Below are positions 34,708-43,972 of a DNA stretch of 64,000 nucleotides, piece after piece. Origin of the DNA: an uncultured Saprospiraceae bacterium (GTDB lineage: Bacteria > Bacteroidota > Bacteroidia > Chitinophagales > Saprospiraceae); assembly GCA_938015435.1 (NCBI GenBank), contig CALLPN010000020.1, forward strand, positions 98,988 to 162,987, written 5' to 3'. Below the pieces are notes generated by a model. That model was not told where the DNA came from. It saw nothing but the letters and a program-made list of their open reading frames with translations, and did not search any database. Position numbers and translations under genes: made by a program. Within the stretch, counting starts at the first letter, position 1. The number at the start of each line of letters is the position of its first letter.

Positions 34708-35010
34708 CTAGTTTTTACTTTCTTTGCTATATGTGAATATAACTACCCAGTAGTATATGGCTAACGCCGATGAAGCTCCAGGTATCAAGAAGAACATATA
34801 TTTTTCAAAATCTTGAGTTACATTGTGTAATACAATTGCCAGTATAAATATCATCCAAAAGAGACCAACGCATTTGTGATAATTTGCAAGACCTAGAGCA
34901 TATTTGCTAGTCCTATCTATTAATCGAATGTCTCTGATGATACTACCAATGAGTTGAATGGGTCCAACGGCCAAACAGAAATATAACCCATAAAATAGAA
35001 GCGTTGTCAT
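34708..35010 (-). CDS. Small membrane protein, tandem paralogue 2
   Basis: A 100-residue protein with about three transmembrane segments, paralogous to the next gene (shared GPxQxI, IR and P...ALAIYYW motifs). Its start lies 10 bases from the operator palindrome at 35021-35038. It probably forms a complex with its paralogue, but no function is known. Confidence 0.6.
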   Translation of the reverse strand: MTTLLFYGLYFCLAVGPIQLIGSIIRDIRLIDRTSKYALGLANYHKCVGLFWMIFILAIVLHNVTQDFEKYMFFLIPGASSALAIYYWVVIFTYSKESKN

Positions 35011-35020
35011 AGTTTTTAAT

Positions 35021-35038
35021 TTTCAATAATTATTGAAA
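35021..35038. promoter_or_regulatory. Palindromic operator, GbsR-linked, site 2
   Basis: TTTCAATAATTATTGAAA, the same 18-bp palindrome as at 34670, 10 bases before the start codon at 35010. Confidence 0.8.
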
Positions 35039-35057
35039 CAAATTCTTAAAAAAAGGC

Positions 35058-35567
35058 TTATTTGAAAAGCTTTAAAATTTTATTGAAAAAAGTATTTTTC
35101 TCTGCCTTAACAAAAGTGGATAACATTTTATCTGATCTCTTAGCAAATGATAGTATATCATTAGTGACATTTTGCAATTCTTTTATATCTGATTTTGTTG
35201 CCGTAGTATCCTTTACTTCTTTAATTTGATCCAACATATGTATGACAGGAAGCAATTCTCTTTTACTTCTTTCTTGCGCTACTTGTGTGGCTATTCTCCA
35301 AGCATCTTTTTCAGCTATATAATATTCCTTTCGTTCTCCAGGAATAAATTCTTTATAGATCAATCCCCATTCCATTAAACTTTTTAGAGACATACTAGCA
35401 TTACCTCTACTGATCTGAAGTGTATCCATAATCTCATCCTGATTTAGTGCTTTACTAGATAGGAGCAATACTGCATGGACTTGAGCCATTGTCTTGCTGA
35501 TTCCCCAGCTAGAACCTAGCGTTCCCCATGATTGGATAAATTTATGTCTAGCCTCATTGTATTTCAT
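35058..35567 (-). CDS. GbsR/MarR-type transcriptional regulator
   Basis: About 169 residues from ATG 35567 (MKYNEARHKFIQSWGTLGSSWG); the longer reading from 35585 adds six residues. The winged-helix core has SKTMAQVHAVLLLSSKALNQDEIMDTLQISRGNASMSLKSLMEWGLI and the wing GERKEYY, the pattern of the GbsR branch of MarR regulators. The C-terminal region is helical. It heads the minus-strand unit of three small membrane proteins, and its own promoter region carries a near-copy of the operator palindrome (35597-35614), which argues for autoregulation and control of the operon. A paralogue lies at 37121. Confidence 0.88.
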   Translation of the reverse strand: MKYNEARHKFIQSWGTLGSSWGISKTMAQVHAVLLLSSKALNQDEIMDTLQISRGNASMSLKSLMEWGLIYKEFIPGERKEYYIAEKDAWRIATQVAQERSKRELLPVIHMLDQIKEVKDTTATKSDIKELQNVTNDILSFAKRSDKMLSTFVKAEKNTFFNKILKLFK

Positions 35568-35596
35568 GATATAAAGGTAAATCAAGTTTTTTGTAT

Positions 35597-35614
35597 TTTC
35601 AATAATTAATGAAA
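35597..35614. promoter_or_regulatory. Palindromic operator, GbsR-linked, site 3
   Basis: TTTCAATAATTAATGAAA, one base different from the two other sites, upstream of the GbsR gene itself. Confidence 0.75.
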
Positions 35615-35838
35615 ATAAAACTAATTGTATTTACTTTATTGACAATGTTGATTATAGAATATTGTATCATTTGCTTTTAAGGCTTGATAGGCGGGTAAAA
35701 TTTTCAACAATGATTGGATGTGTATTTTAAACAGAATATGTTGGGACTTACGAAAATGTATTTCGAGATTCGAGTCTAACTTAGAAAATATTGAATATCA
35801 ATGTTTAGTATGAGTTAGAATAGTCGAACTCATGTTAT

Positions 35839-35846
35839 TACATTTG
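35839..35846 (+). promoter_or_regulatory. -7 promoter element of gcvT
   Basis: TACATTTG fits the TAnnTTTG consensus; it lies 40 bases before the gcvT start. The -33 TTTG is not clear. Confidence 0.5.
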
Positions 35847-35886
35847 TCACCACTTATTTACTCAATCACTTTATATTACTAATATA

Positions 35887-36993
35887 ATGAAAGCAACATC
35901 ACTCACTCCAGTACATATTGAACTTGGCGCCAAAATGGCAGAATTTGCAGGATATAATATGCCTATAAGTTATGCAGGAATCAAAGAAGAACATATGGCA
36001 GTACGCGAGCACTGTGGGATATTTGATGTATCTCATATGGGTGAGTTTCTTGTAAAAGGTAAAGGAGCCCTAGCTCTAGTTCAGAAAGTTACAAGTAATG
36101 ATGCAAGCAAGCTCGAGATAGGACACGCCCAATACAGCTGTATGCCTAATCTTGTAGGAGGTATTGTGGATGATCTTCTTGTTTATAGATTGGATGAAGA
36201 TAAATGTGCTGACGGGGAAATGGCATTTATGCTAGTAGTGAACGCATCGAACATAGAAAAAGATTGGAATTGGATCGAGCAAAACAATAGCTTCGATTGT
36301 AAAATGACTAACATTTCAGACAATGCAGGTTTATTAGCTGTACAAGGCCCTAAAGCTACTGAGTTACTACAAAACCTTACAGAGACTAATCTTAGTGAAA
36401 TAGAGTACTATCACTTTACAAAGGGATCTGTGGCAGGTATCGATAATGTAATCATATCAGCAACTGGATATACAGGAAGTGGTGGATTTGAATTGTATGT
36501 AGATAATGAACACCTAAAGACGCTATGGGATGCAATAGTAACAATTGGGGAGCCATACGGCCTTAAGCCGGCTGGACTAGGAGCTAGAGATACGCTTAGA
36601 CTAGAGAAAGGCTTTTGTTTATATGGAAATGATATCAATGACGAAACTTCTCCAATAGAGGCAGGATTAGGTTGGATTACTAAATTGAAGCAAGATTCTG
36701 ACTTTAACAGTAAGCAGTTATTTATTAAGCAAAAAGAAGAAGGAGTAGAAAAAAGGTTAGTTGCTTTTAAAGTATCTGATAGAAGAGTACCTCGACAAGG
36801 TTATAAGATCTTTTCTGAAGATGGTGAGATAGAAATCGGTGAGGTAACATCAGGCACTCAATCACCTTGCTTAGATTGTCCAATAGGAATGGGATATGTC
36901 AAAGTGGGACATCATAAGAGAGGAAGCACAATCCAGTTTCAAGCAGGTAAAAAACTCATGAAAGCGGAGATAGTAAAACTTCCTTTCGTTTAA
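35887..36993 (+). CDS. gcvT: Glycine cleavage system T protein (aminomethyltransferase)
   Basis: A 368-residue folate-dependent enzyme that transfers the methylene group from the aminomethyl-lipoyl H protein to tetrahydrofolate and releases ammonia. Length is typical. Motifs: HIELGAKMAEFAGYNMPISY at the N-terminus, CGIFDVSHMGEF, TGYTGSGGFELYV, GLGARDTLRLEKGFCLYGNDI, and the C-terminal EIGEVTSGTQSPCL. It is monocistronic here; gcvH/gcvP are not in the window. Confidence 0.97.
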   Translation: MKATSLTPVHIELGAKMAEFAGYNMPISYAGIKEEHMAVREHCGIFDVSHMGEFLVKGKGALALVQKVTSNDASKLEIGHAQYSCMPNLVGGIVDDLLVYRLDEDKCADGEMAFMLVVNASNIEKDWNWIEQNNSFDCKMTNISDNAGLLAVQGPKATELLQNLTETNLSEIEYYHFTKGSVAGIDNVIISATGYTGSGGFELYVDNEHLKTLWDAIVTIGEPYGLKPAGLGARDTLRLEKGFCLYGNDINDETSPIEAGLGWITKLKQDSDFNSKQLFIKQKEEGVEKRLVAFKVSDRRVPRQGYKIFSEDGEIEIGEVTSGTQSPCLDCPIGMGYVKVGHHKRGSTIQFQAGKKLMKAEIVKLPFV

Positions 36994-37120
36994 GCTATAC
37001 TTGCATGATTTGATATTTATACCTATTATCGTTTATGTTTAATGAATGCTTGGTTGAACAAAACCTAGTGAATATCCATTAACTTGAAAGAATTCAAGAA
37101 GTAACGAAGTAATATTATCC

Positions 37121-37621
37121 ATGCAACTCGACGAAGGAAAAGAAAAATTTATACTTGCCTGGGGTAAGTTGGCGCTAGAGTGGGGAGTAAATAAGACGAT
37201 GGGCCAGGTCCATGGTCTGCTGCTAGTTGCACATAGCCCATTGAGCTGTGATGATGTAATGGAACACCTCAAAATATCAAGAGGAAATGCTAATACTACC
37301 ATAAGATCGTTGTTAGACTGGGGAATAGTCTATAAACACAATGTAGTAGGAGATCGTAAGGATTATTTTATAGCAGAAAAGGATGTATGGCAAGTATTTA
37401 CCCATATTCTGCTCAAGCGAAAGCAAAAGGAGTTAGATCCTATGATCAAAATGCTAGAAAATGTATCTACAGTAGAAGGCAAATGCGAAGCTTCAGATGA
37501 ATTTTGTAAGATGATTAAAGATCTTAAGCACTTCTCAACAAGAGCAGATTCCATGCTCGAAACTATACTAAAGTCGAAAGGAAATATGTTGCTTGGAGGG
37601 TTTATGAAACTGGGAAAATAG
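37121..37621 (+). CDS. GbsR/MarR-type regulator, paralogue
   Basis: A 166-residue regulator, clearly a paralogue of the one at 35058 (KFILAWGKLALEWGVNKTMGQVHGLLL; LKISRGNANTTIRSLLDWGIVYKHNVVGDRKDYF). Residue 9-12 onward aligns with the winged-helix region of the other protein. It is on the opposite strand, across gcvT. The TTTCAATAATTATTGAAA palindrome is not seen before this gene, so its targets may differ. ATG at 37121. Confidence 0.88.
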   Translation: MQLDEGKEKFILAWGKLALEWGVNKTMGQVHGLLLVAHSPLSCDDVMEHLKISRGNANTTIRSLLDWGIVYKHNVVGDRKDYFIAEKDVWQVFTHILLKRKQKELDPMIKMLENVSTVEGKCEASDEFCKMIKDLKHFSTRADSMLETILKSKGNMLLGGFMKLGK

Positions 37622-37768
37622 CGTTTGTCTAACTAGTTTTGTTCTTGGATCAGATAATGCAGCCTGCTTAACCTTTAAGTCGTTTCATTCATCACATTAT
37701 CGAAAATCTTTCGAAATCTAGCAGTAAACAAACTATCAATACTCAGAATATCGTTACCTTTCCATCGC

Positions 37769-40159
37769 ATGTTAAATACTCAAGATATACTTAGTAGATT
37801 CTATAGTACCTTACACTCATCAGTGGATAAGGTGTATGATAGAGAATCTTTATCTGATTATCTCAAGACTATGTCTATTGAGACACCTACTCTAGCATCG
37901 CAGATCTCTAACATAGGGAATCAATACAATAGTATGCTTACCAACAAAAAGGACCTTCAGCCGATAGATACGGATAAGTACATCGTACTTCATTATTGGG
38001 TGGAAGAAGCCAAGAATTTCATGATCCTATGGAGAGATGTTCTACTTGAAGGCACTAAAGCTTATCATTATCAGCAAGATGATATAATTGATCATTTATC
38101 GATCAAAAGAATGTTGGATGAGTCAAAATCTTTATTCCAACAGAGTATCACCTCGATCAAACAAGTATATCCTGACAAGATAGCTGAATTGGGCAAAGAT
38201 CCTGAGCACATAAAGAGTCAAGTACAAGAATGGGAGAAGCAGATCAATCCATGGTCGGAATATAATACTCAAATTAAAGCCATAACAGAGCAATGTCGCA
38301 GTATATCTAATTTGAGTAATCAATTAGGTAGAAGTAATGGGTCCTTCAAGACGATAAGACGTATACTGCAAAGTTATATTGATAAGCGTAAGTCCAATAT
38401 GAAGGAGATATCGCATTGTGCTTTGACTGCGCTGAGTACTATAAAGGATATTAGTGGCGATCTAGCGGATTTCAATATTTCTCAGAAAGTTCAAAAAATA
38501 GAGGGAATACACAAGAGACTTAATGAGTTGTTTGTGGATGAACATCACTTAGAACAGATTGAGAAGATATTGGAGGAAATGACTGATACTATTGAAATTC
38601 CTGTTGATGGAGATAACGGTATACTTAACGTAAAAAAATTGTCTCTAAAAAAGTCGACTCAACAATGGTTAGAATCTGAGATATACTTAACATTATACGA
38701 AGTAGAAGAAGTAGAAGATCAACTTAAGAACAAGTTAAAAATGATATTGGTTAATATCCAAAATCATCTTACGTTACTCAAGAATGATTCTACTGAGACC
38801 AAGGGAACACTCCTAAGACAAGCCATCGAGAAATTTGAAAAAGAGTACAAAAGGATAGCTTCTAAGCACAATAAACTTACAAAATCAGCTACCGATAAGC
38901 TAGGTTATCAGTTCCATATTTCTGAAATATTTAGTGATCAAAGACTCTTTTTACCATTGTCAGTGCAATCTACTTTAGGAAATATAGAATTAGATTCCAC
39001 TAAGTTTAGGCATAAAGTATCCAAATGGTTTAATAACTCATTTTCATTTTACAATTCCTTACGAAAGAAAGCTGAAAAAGAAAGAACTTTGAGTGCTTCA
39101 GAAAAATTAGTGAGGTATGTAGATAGCCGCCAATTTGCTGACGACAATAGGCAGTACATCAATATATTTTTAGTCAAAGGCTATATCGGAGAATCGTTTG
39201 TCATAGGAAGACAAGATGAGCTAGAGCATTTTAGGAGTGTTTATAATAATTGGTTAAAAGGGTACAGAGGATCTATATTGATAACAGGTCAAAGGTTTTG
39301 TGGTAAATCATTATTTGCAGAGTATGCTAATATCAAAGTTTTAGATGGAAAAACCATACAACTCAAACCTAATATGGAATATGAGATCAATGGAAGAATA
39401 TTCACTGCCACTTTCGATATAAAACAAACATTGGGTAATATCACAAAGCATAGTCACGACACTAAACCTGTGATTTTTATAGATGATATAGAACTGTGGT
39501 ACAGTAAAGAAATAACCTTGTCAAAAAATATAAGAGAGCTTACTAAAATTATTGATAAATATTCGAGTAAGATATTTTTTGTGGTGACTATGAGTAATTG
39601 GCTACAGTACAAAATGAATAATGTCTATGGACTCGATAGAGTTTTCCAAACTGATATCAATTTGGATCGAATGTCATTGGATGAAATTAGACAGGTAGTA
39701 AGTATCAGACAAGGTGCAACGCATAAGGATTTACTAAGTATAAAAGAAAGGAAAATTACAGAAGATGAATTCAATAAGTTAACTAAAAAACTACAGCAAA
39801 ACGTAGATGGAAATGTTGGTGATGCTTTGTCAAAATGGGCCGCGGCAACGAGATACCATGATGTCAATTCTGTGATTATGACTGATAGTCCAATGTATAG
39901 TATTCCTGATATAGATCATAAAAATACATTGCTCTTATTAGAAACGATAATCATGTCTCGAAAGACAAATGAATACTACTTAAATAAATTTTTCGGTGAG
40001 TCATTTAAAACAACCTATAGTACTCTACTACAAAGGTTGATCAATGTAGGTTTGGTAACTCGTAATGTAGACAATCTCATTCAGATCAATCCGAAAGTAG
40101 TCAACGATATAGGTCGACTATTAGAAAGAAAACATTACCTAACATTTAATCACAGATGA
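37769..40159 (+). CDS. Large P-loop protein of unknown family
   Basis: A 796-residue protein without a signal peptide. The N-terminal ~470 residues are helical and charged, with coiled-coil-like stretches (for example LKTMSIETPTLASQIS; EKFEKEYKRIASKHNKLTK). A P-loop NTPase follows: GSILITGQRFCGKSLF (Walker A variant GQRFCGKS, near 510) and PVIFIDDIELWYS (Walker B). The C-terminal part (LETIIMSRKTNEYYLNK ... RLINVGLVTRNVDNLIQINP) looks like a winged-helix, as in STAND or AAA ATPases. Its last codons overlap the next gene by 4 bp (ATGA), so it acts with that membrane protein. I do not recognise the family. Confidence 0.6.
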   Translation: MLNTQDILSRFYSTLHSSVDKVYDRESLSDYLKTMSIETPTLASQISNIGNQYNSMLTNKKDLQPIDTDKYIVLHYWVEEAKNFMILWRDVLLEGTKAYHYQQDDIIDHLSIKRMLDESKSLFQQSITSIKQVYPDKIAELGKDPEHIKSQVQEWEKQINPWSEYNTQIKAITEQCRSISNLSNQLGRSNGSFKTIRRILQSYIDKRKSNMKEISHCALTALSTIKDISGDLADFNISQKVQKIEGIHKRLNELFVDEHHLEQIEKILEEMTDTIEIPVDGDNGILNVKKLSLKKSTQQWLESEIYLTLYEVEEVEDQLKNKLKMILVNIQNHLTLLKNDSTETKGTLLRQAIEKFEKEYKRIASKHNKLTKSATDKLGYQFHISEIFSDQRLFLPLSVQSTLGNIELDSTKFRHKVSKWFNNSFSFYNSLRKKAEKERTLSASEKLVRYVDSRQFADDNRQYINIFLVKGYIGESFVIGRQDELEHFRSVYNNWLKGYRGSILITGQRFCGKSLFAEYANIKVLDGKTIQLKPNMEYEINGRIFTATFDIKQTLGNITKHSHDTKPVIFIDDIELWYSKEITLSKNIRELTKIIDKYSSKIFFVVTMSNWLQYKMNNVYGLDRVFQTDINLDRMSLDEIRQVVSIRQGATHKDLLSIKERKITEDEFNKLTKKLQQNVDGNVGDALSKWAAATRYHDVNSVIMTDSPMYSIPDIDHKNTLLLLETIIMSRKTNEYYLNKFFGESFKTTYSTLLQRLINVGLVTRNVDNLIQINPKVVNDIGRLLERKHYLTFNHR

Positions 40160-40881
40160 TAGGCATGATACCATACACAACACTTTCTCAGTTTTTGATT
40201 TACTTAGTCATTGCTGGTCTAATCCTTCAAGGTGTTCGCATCTTGAAAGGGTTGACTTGGAGTACTTATTTTTCAGAATCTAACGCTATTGTTATCAATA
40301 AAGTTATCAATAATTTTTCATTGATCTATGAGCCAATGGCTTTACTATTATTACTGTCTGCGCTTATAGGAGTCAAGCCTAAGATGGTATTACCTATCGT
40401 AGTTATATTGCTAATCATTAGTCACAAGCACTGGAAAAACTATATCAGTCGTACTGTAGTATTGATGAATAAAAGGATCAATCTTGGAGTGCATATACAT
40501 AGTGGAATTATAGATGGGAAGGTGATCAATTTTGGAAGATTAGGAACAGAGATTCAAACACAGGAAGGAATACATGTGATGTCATATCAGGCACTGATTG
40601 ATAATGGATATACTATAAGTGAAGGTGATGAGATTAGTCGATTATACACGCTGCAGATGAGAAGCACTGAGGATAAAAATAGTGAAGCCGCAAGTCAATT
40701 ATTGGATCATTTGGCCAGTACACCATATATAGACTGGAATACCTCTCCAGAAATCGAAGTGGATGGAATAGATAAAAATAATATTACGTTAAAAGTTGTA
40801 TTGAGAGATAAGTCACATTTAGATGAGATAATATCTTTGCTACGCGAATGGCAATACAGTGATATAGCTGTAGAGCATTAA
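40156..40881 (+). CDS. MscS-like membrane protein
   Basis: A 241-residue protein. Three hydrophobic helices (about 9-30, 48-68, 72-90) precede a MscS-type beta domain: VHIHSGIIDGKVINFGRLGTEIQTQEGIHVMSYQALIDNG (about 112-150). A cytoplasmic C-terminal domain (150-240) follows, resembling the MscS carboxy end. It differs from canonical MscS in size and in lacking clear pore-helix Gly/Ala repeats. It is translationally coupled to the upstream P-loop gene and 9 bp before a cation/proton antiporter gene. The function, perhaps ion or stress related, is inferred only. Confidence 0.7.
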   Translation: MIGMIPYTTLSQFLIYLVIAGLILQGVRILKGLTWSTYFSESNAIVINKVINNFSLIYEPMALLLLLSALIGVKPKMVLPIVVILLIISHKHWKNYISRTVVLMNKRINLGVHIHSGIIDGKVINFGRLGTEIQTQEGIHVMSYQALIDNGYTISEGDEISRLYTLQMRSTEDKNSEAASQLLDHLASTPYIDWNTSPEIEVDGIDKNNITLKVVLRDKSHLDEIISLLREWQYSDIAVEH

Positions 40882-40890
40882 AAATAAATT

Positions 40891-42198
40891 ATGGAAGTTT
40901 TTTCAACTTATAATGTCATCATAGAGGCATCATCTATTTTGATTCTATCATTTCTGTTCGGAGAATTGGCTAAAAAAACTAATGTTCCATCTGTATTAAT
41001 GCTTATCGCATTAGGTATATTAATTCAATTTGGACTTAATCAAGCTGGATTTTTAGGTGTGGATTTCAACTTAGAAAAGGAGTTGCTTCCTTCACTTAAG
41101 TTATTGGGAACAATTGGTGTGATTATGATTGTTTTGGAAGCTGCACTTGAGCTTAAGTTAGAAAAAGGGAAATATTGGGCTATTGCCAAAGCATTTGCTA
41201 TTGCATTAATTTGCTTACTAGTTTCTACATTTATAGCAGCCTTAATACTAAAGGAATTCATTTCCGATATGAGTATGCAACATGCTATGCTTTATGCTAC
41301 ACCCTTATCAATTTTGTCTAGCGCAATCATTATACCTAGTGTAAATGGACTTGAGGAGGGTAAAAAGGAATTTCATATATATGAAAGTACGTTCTCTGAT
41401 ATTCTAGGTATCATGTTTTTTATCTATCAATTGAAAGCATTAGACTCACCAGAAGGAGGAGGGTTGTTAAAATTTAGCTTGACCACTACACTTATTCTGG
41501 TGATTTCATTTATAGTTAGTTACTTAATTATTCTAGGTTTTCAACATATAAAAAGCCATGCAAAGCTCTTTTTACTAATTGCTGTGTTATTATTATTTTA
41601 TGCGGTAGCTAATAAATTAGGACTGTCTTCACTTCCAATTATATTGGTCTTTGGATTGGTGATAGCAAATATGGGTTTATTTTTTAGAGGTAAATTAGGC
41701 AAGTACTTGATAGTAGAAAAAGCTAACGAGATATATGAAGGATTACATATACTTACCCTAGAAACTGCTTTTGTGGTTAGGACTTTCTTCTTCGTAGTTT
41801 TTGGTATTACGATCACATTATCTTCTATGCTTAACCTTGAAGTTGCTTTGATAAGTTTAGCAATAATAGCTTCGATATATCTTATTAGATGGCTTGTTTT
41901 GTTTCTCTTCTTTGGCAAAGATATTATGCCGCAAATCTTTATTGGACCTAGAGGTTTGATTACTATTCTTTTGTTTTATAAAATACCGGAAAACTTGGTG
42001 CCAGGATTTGACAAAGGAATATTATTATTTGTAATTATAGTAACAAGTCTCATAATGACATGGGCACTTATCAGAGATAAGAAAGTAAGAAGTATAGCGA
42101 TACGCCAAGCGACATCTAATCCTATAGAAACCGCTAAGTGGAAAGCACCATCAGTAACACCTGCAGTGAAAGAAAAAAAGCATGGAGAAGAAGAATAG
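40891..42198 (+). CDS. Cation:proton antiporter, CPA family
   Basis: A 435-residue integral membrane protein with about 11 to 13 hydrophobic helices and a soluble C-terminus (KWKAPSVTPAVKEKK). The helix pattern and motifs (FGELAKKTNVPSVLMLIALGILIQFGL; STFSDILGIMFF with the conserved Asp near 172; RGLITILLFYK) are those of CPA-type Na+/H+ or K+/H+ exchangers. It follows the MscS-like gene by 9 bp and overlaps the next gene by 17 bp. Transport ion is unknown. Confidence 0.9.
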   Translation: MEVFSTYNVIIEASSILILSFLFGELAKKTNVPSVLMLIALGILIQFGLNQAGFLGVDFNLEKELLPSLKLLGTIGVIMIVLEAALELKLEKGKYWAIAKAFAIALICLLVSTFIAALILKEFISDMSMQHAMLYATPLSILSSAIIIPSVNGLEEGKKEFHIYESTFSDILGIMFFIYQLKALDSPEGGGLLKFSLTTTLILVISFIVSYLIILGFQHIKSHAKLFLLIAVLLLFYAVANKLGLSSLPIILVFGLVIANMGLFFRGKLGKYLIVEKANEIYEGLHILTLETAFVVRTFFFVVFGITITLSSMLNLEVALISLAIIASIYLIRWLVLFLFFGKDIMPQIFIGPRGLITILLFYKIPENLVPGFDKGILLFVIIVTSLIMTWALIRDKKVRSIAIRQATSNPIETAKWKAPSVTPAVKEKKHGEEE

Positions 42199-43234
42199 AT
42201 TATTTATACAAGTTGCAATTTTATTGATGCCGCTATTATCTGTCGCTCAATATGATCATATGCCAGTGCATACTGCACTAGAAGGTAATGCATTATACCA
42301 AGCGGTTTTAGATGATTACAAGCCTGGAGTAGTCCTTACTTACGGTATGGCAAGAGATACGATGTTTTCTAAAATAGATGCTGTCAATGATTCGCTGGAA
42401 TGTATATATACGGGTATGAAATTATATTTGACGCCTGGACAAGATCCAACTCAGGCAGTCTTTATGGATGGAGTTGATAATGGAATCAATACCGAACATA
42501 GTTACCCTCAAAGTAAAGGGGCATCGGATGGAAACGCTAGGAGTGATATGCATCACCTCTATCCATCAAGATCAAAGACTAATAATGATCGTGGGTCCAA
42601 AATATTTGCTGAGTCCAACGATTCGCAAACCTCTAAATGGTATTTAGATATGATGGAGCAAGGAAATACTCCTGGTGCTAATATTGATCAATGGAGCGAA
42701 CTAGGAAATGAGTTATTTGAACCTAGAGAATCGGTCAAAGGAAATATAGCAAGATCAATTATGTACTTCTACACAATGTATCGCAATGAAGCTAATTCAG
42801 CAGACTCAGAGTTTTTTGGTTTGCAACAAGGGGTACTTTGTGATTGGCATTATGCAGATCCAGTGGATCAAGTGGAGTGGGAGCGTAGTCATAAGATTGC
42901 TCAATGGCAAGAAGGTAAAGCCAATCCATTTGTGTTGGACTGTAGTCTCGCAGCAAGAATGTATTGTAATGAAGTATCGCCTGAGTGTATGCTCGTAGAT
43001 GTAGATGATGCTATGACAGACTTGATAAAAGTATATCCTAATCCAGCCCAAGATGTATTGTATATCGATGGTATATCAGAGACAAGTATTAGCATCACTG
43101 CGGTAGATGGCCAAGCAACGTTATATCTGATTCAAAATGGAAAAGTTGATATTTCGTCATTAGTAGAAGGAATCTATTTTCTAAGTTTCGAGTTAGATAG
43201 TAGGATCTACAGTCGCACTTTTGTGAAGCTCTAG
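42182..43234 (+). CDS. Secreted endonuclease I with T9SS sorting domain
   Basis: A 350-residue exported nuclease. Signal peptide: LFIQVAILLMPLLSVAQ. The EndA/Vvn-type (PF04231) domain has NTEHSYPQSKG and SDMHHLYPSRSKTNNDRGS (about 95-145), the His/Asn catalytic and metal-binding region. The C-terminal ~80 residues (VYPNPAQDVLYIDG ... LVEGIYFLSFELDSRIYSRTFVK) are a T9SS type A sorting domain. It should act outside the cell on DNA or RNA, for nucleotide scavenging. It overlaps the antiporter gene by 17 bp. Confidence 0.9.
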   Translation: MEKKNRLFIQVAILLMPLLSVAQYDHMPVHTALEGNALYQAVLDDYKPGVVLTYGMARDTMFSKIDAVNDSLECIYTGMKLYLTPGQDPTQAVFMDGVDNGINTEHSYPQSKGASDGNARSDMHHLYPSRSKTNNDRGSKIFAESNDSQTSKWYLDMMEQGNTPGANIDQWSELGNELFEPRESVKGNIARSIMYFYTMYRNEANSADSEFFGLQQGVLCDWHYADPVDQVEWERSHKIAQWQEGKANPFVLDCSLAARMYCNEVSPECMLVDVDDAMTDLIKVYPNPAQDVLYIDGISETSISITAVDGQATLYLIQNGKVDISSLVEGIYFLSFELDSRIYSRTFVKL

Positions 43235-43383
43235 ATTTAGTTTATATAGAGATTTCCCTTATGAATTAATCATATATTTTTGAGCATTTCTTTTTATTTA
43301 AGAGCAAAGTTTTTGTACCCTTTTGAAAAGACAAACTCTTTCAGCTGGTTGGATTCCGTACACCCATGTTTTTTAGAAGTATC

Positions 43384-43422
43384 TGATCGGTAAGCTTGAT
43401 GAAAAGGAAAGTTTGATGAGCA
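43384..43422 (+). repeat. 39-bp REP-like repeat, copy D
   Basis: TGATCGGTAAGCTTG ... AAAGTTTGATGAGCA, 39 bases, plus-strand orientation. Confidence 0.85.
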
Positions 43423-43465
43423 TATTTGGCTACTCTCTTTTTGAAATCACATATCAAAATACTTG

Positions 43466-43496
43466 TGCTCATCAATCTCGGTTAGTGCACCGTTCA
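43466..43496 (-). repeat. REP-like repeat, short copy E
   Basis: A 31-base variant on the minus strand, TGAACGGTGCAC ... GAGATTGATGAGCA. It faces copy D 43 bases away, forming an inverted, REPIN-like pair. Confidence 0.65.
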
Positions 43497-43872
43497 CTGC
43501 ATCTTAGTTGTATTAATATACCTCCGTCCTCCGTCAATTATACTAGGAACTCCGAACCACGTTAAGGTTTATATAGTCATATAGATTATCGCATCCCACA
43601 ATCTTTTCATCTTCATCTTTGAATTTGCTTCTACTTACAATTAACAATGATTATTGATCGTTCTTGCTTCTTTACTGAAAAAGGAGCAGAGCTGAGGCAA
43701 CCTTTTATCTAATGTTATAGTATTAGTATTAAAGAGTTAAACAAAACACCCTACTATACATAACTTTCATTATGTACTGAAAGTTTAATTATACACAATA
43801 TATTGATTTACAGTGTTTTACATAGATGTATTTAAATTTTAAGCCCAAAAATTATATTTTGTGTAACCTAAA

Positions 43873-43904
43873 TTTGGTTTTTGTTTAATCTTCATTTATA
43901 TTTG
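43873..43904 (+). promoter_or_regulatory. Promoter of the ECF sigma gene
   Basis: TTTG (43873-43876), 20 bases, TATATTTG (43897-43904): a full match to the Bacteroidota promoter. It lies 68 bases before the ATG. Confidence 0.75.
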
Positions 43905-43972
43905 TATCAACAAACGAACAAGACTGAGTCAATACCTGTAATATTTGATCTCGGCCACAAACTATAACCATT

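Larger units (their letters stand above)
35568..35886. other. Divergent regulatory region, GbsR versus gcvT
   Basis: It holds the third operator palindrome near the GbsR start and the gcvT -7 element near the other end. No gene in between. Confidence 0.55.
43235..43872. other. Intergenic region with REP-like inverted pair
   Basis: It contains two REP-like repeats in opposite orientation (43384-43422, 43466-43496). Otherwise no gene or RNA seen. It is AT-rich before the sigma factor promoter. Confidence 0.6.
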
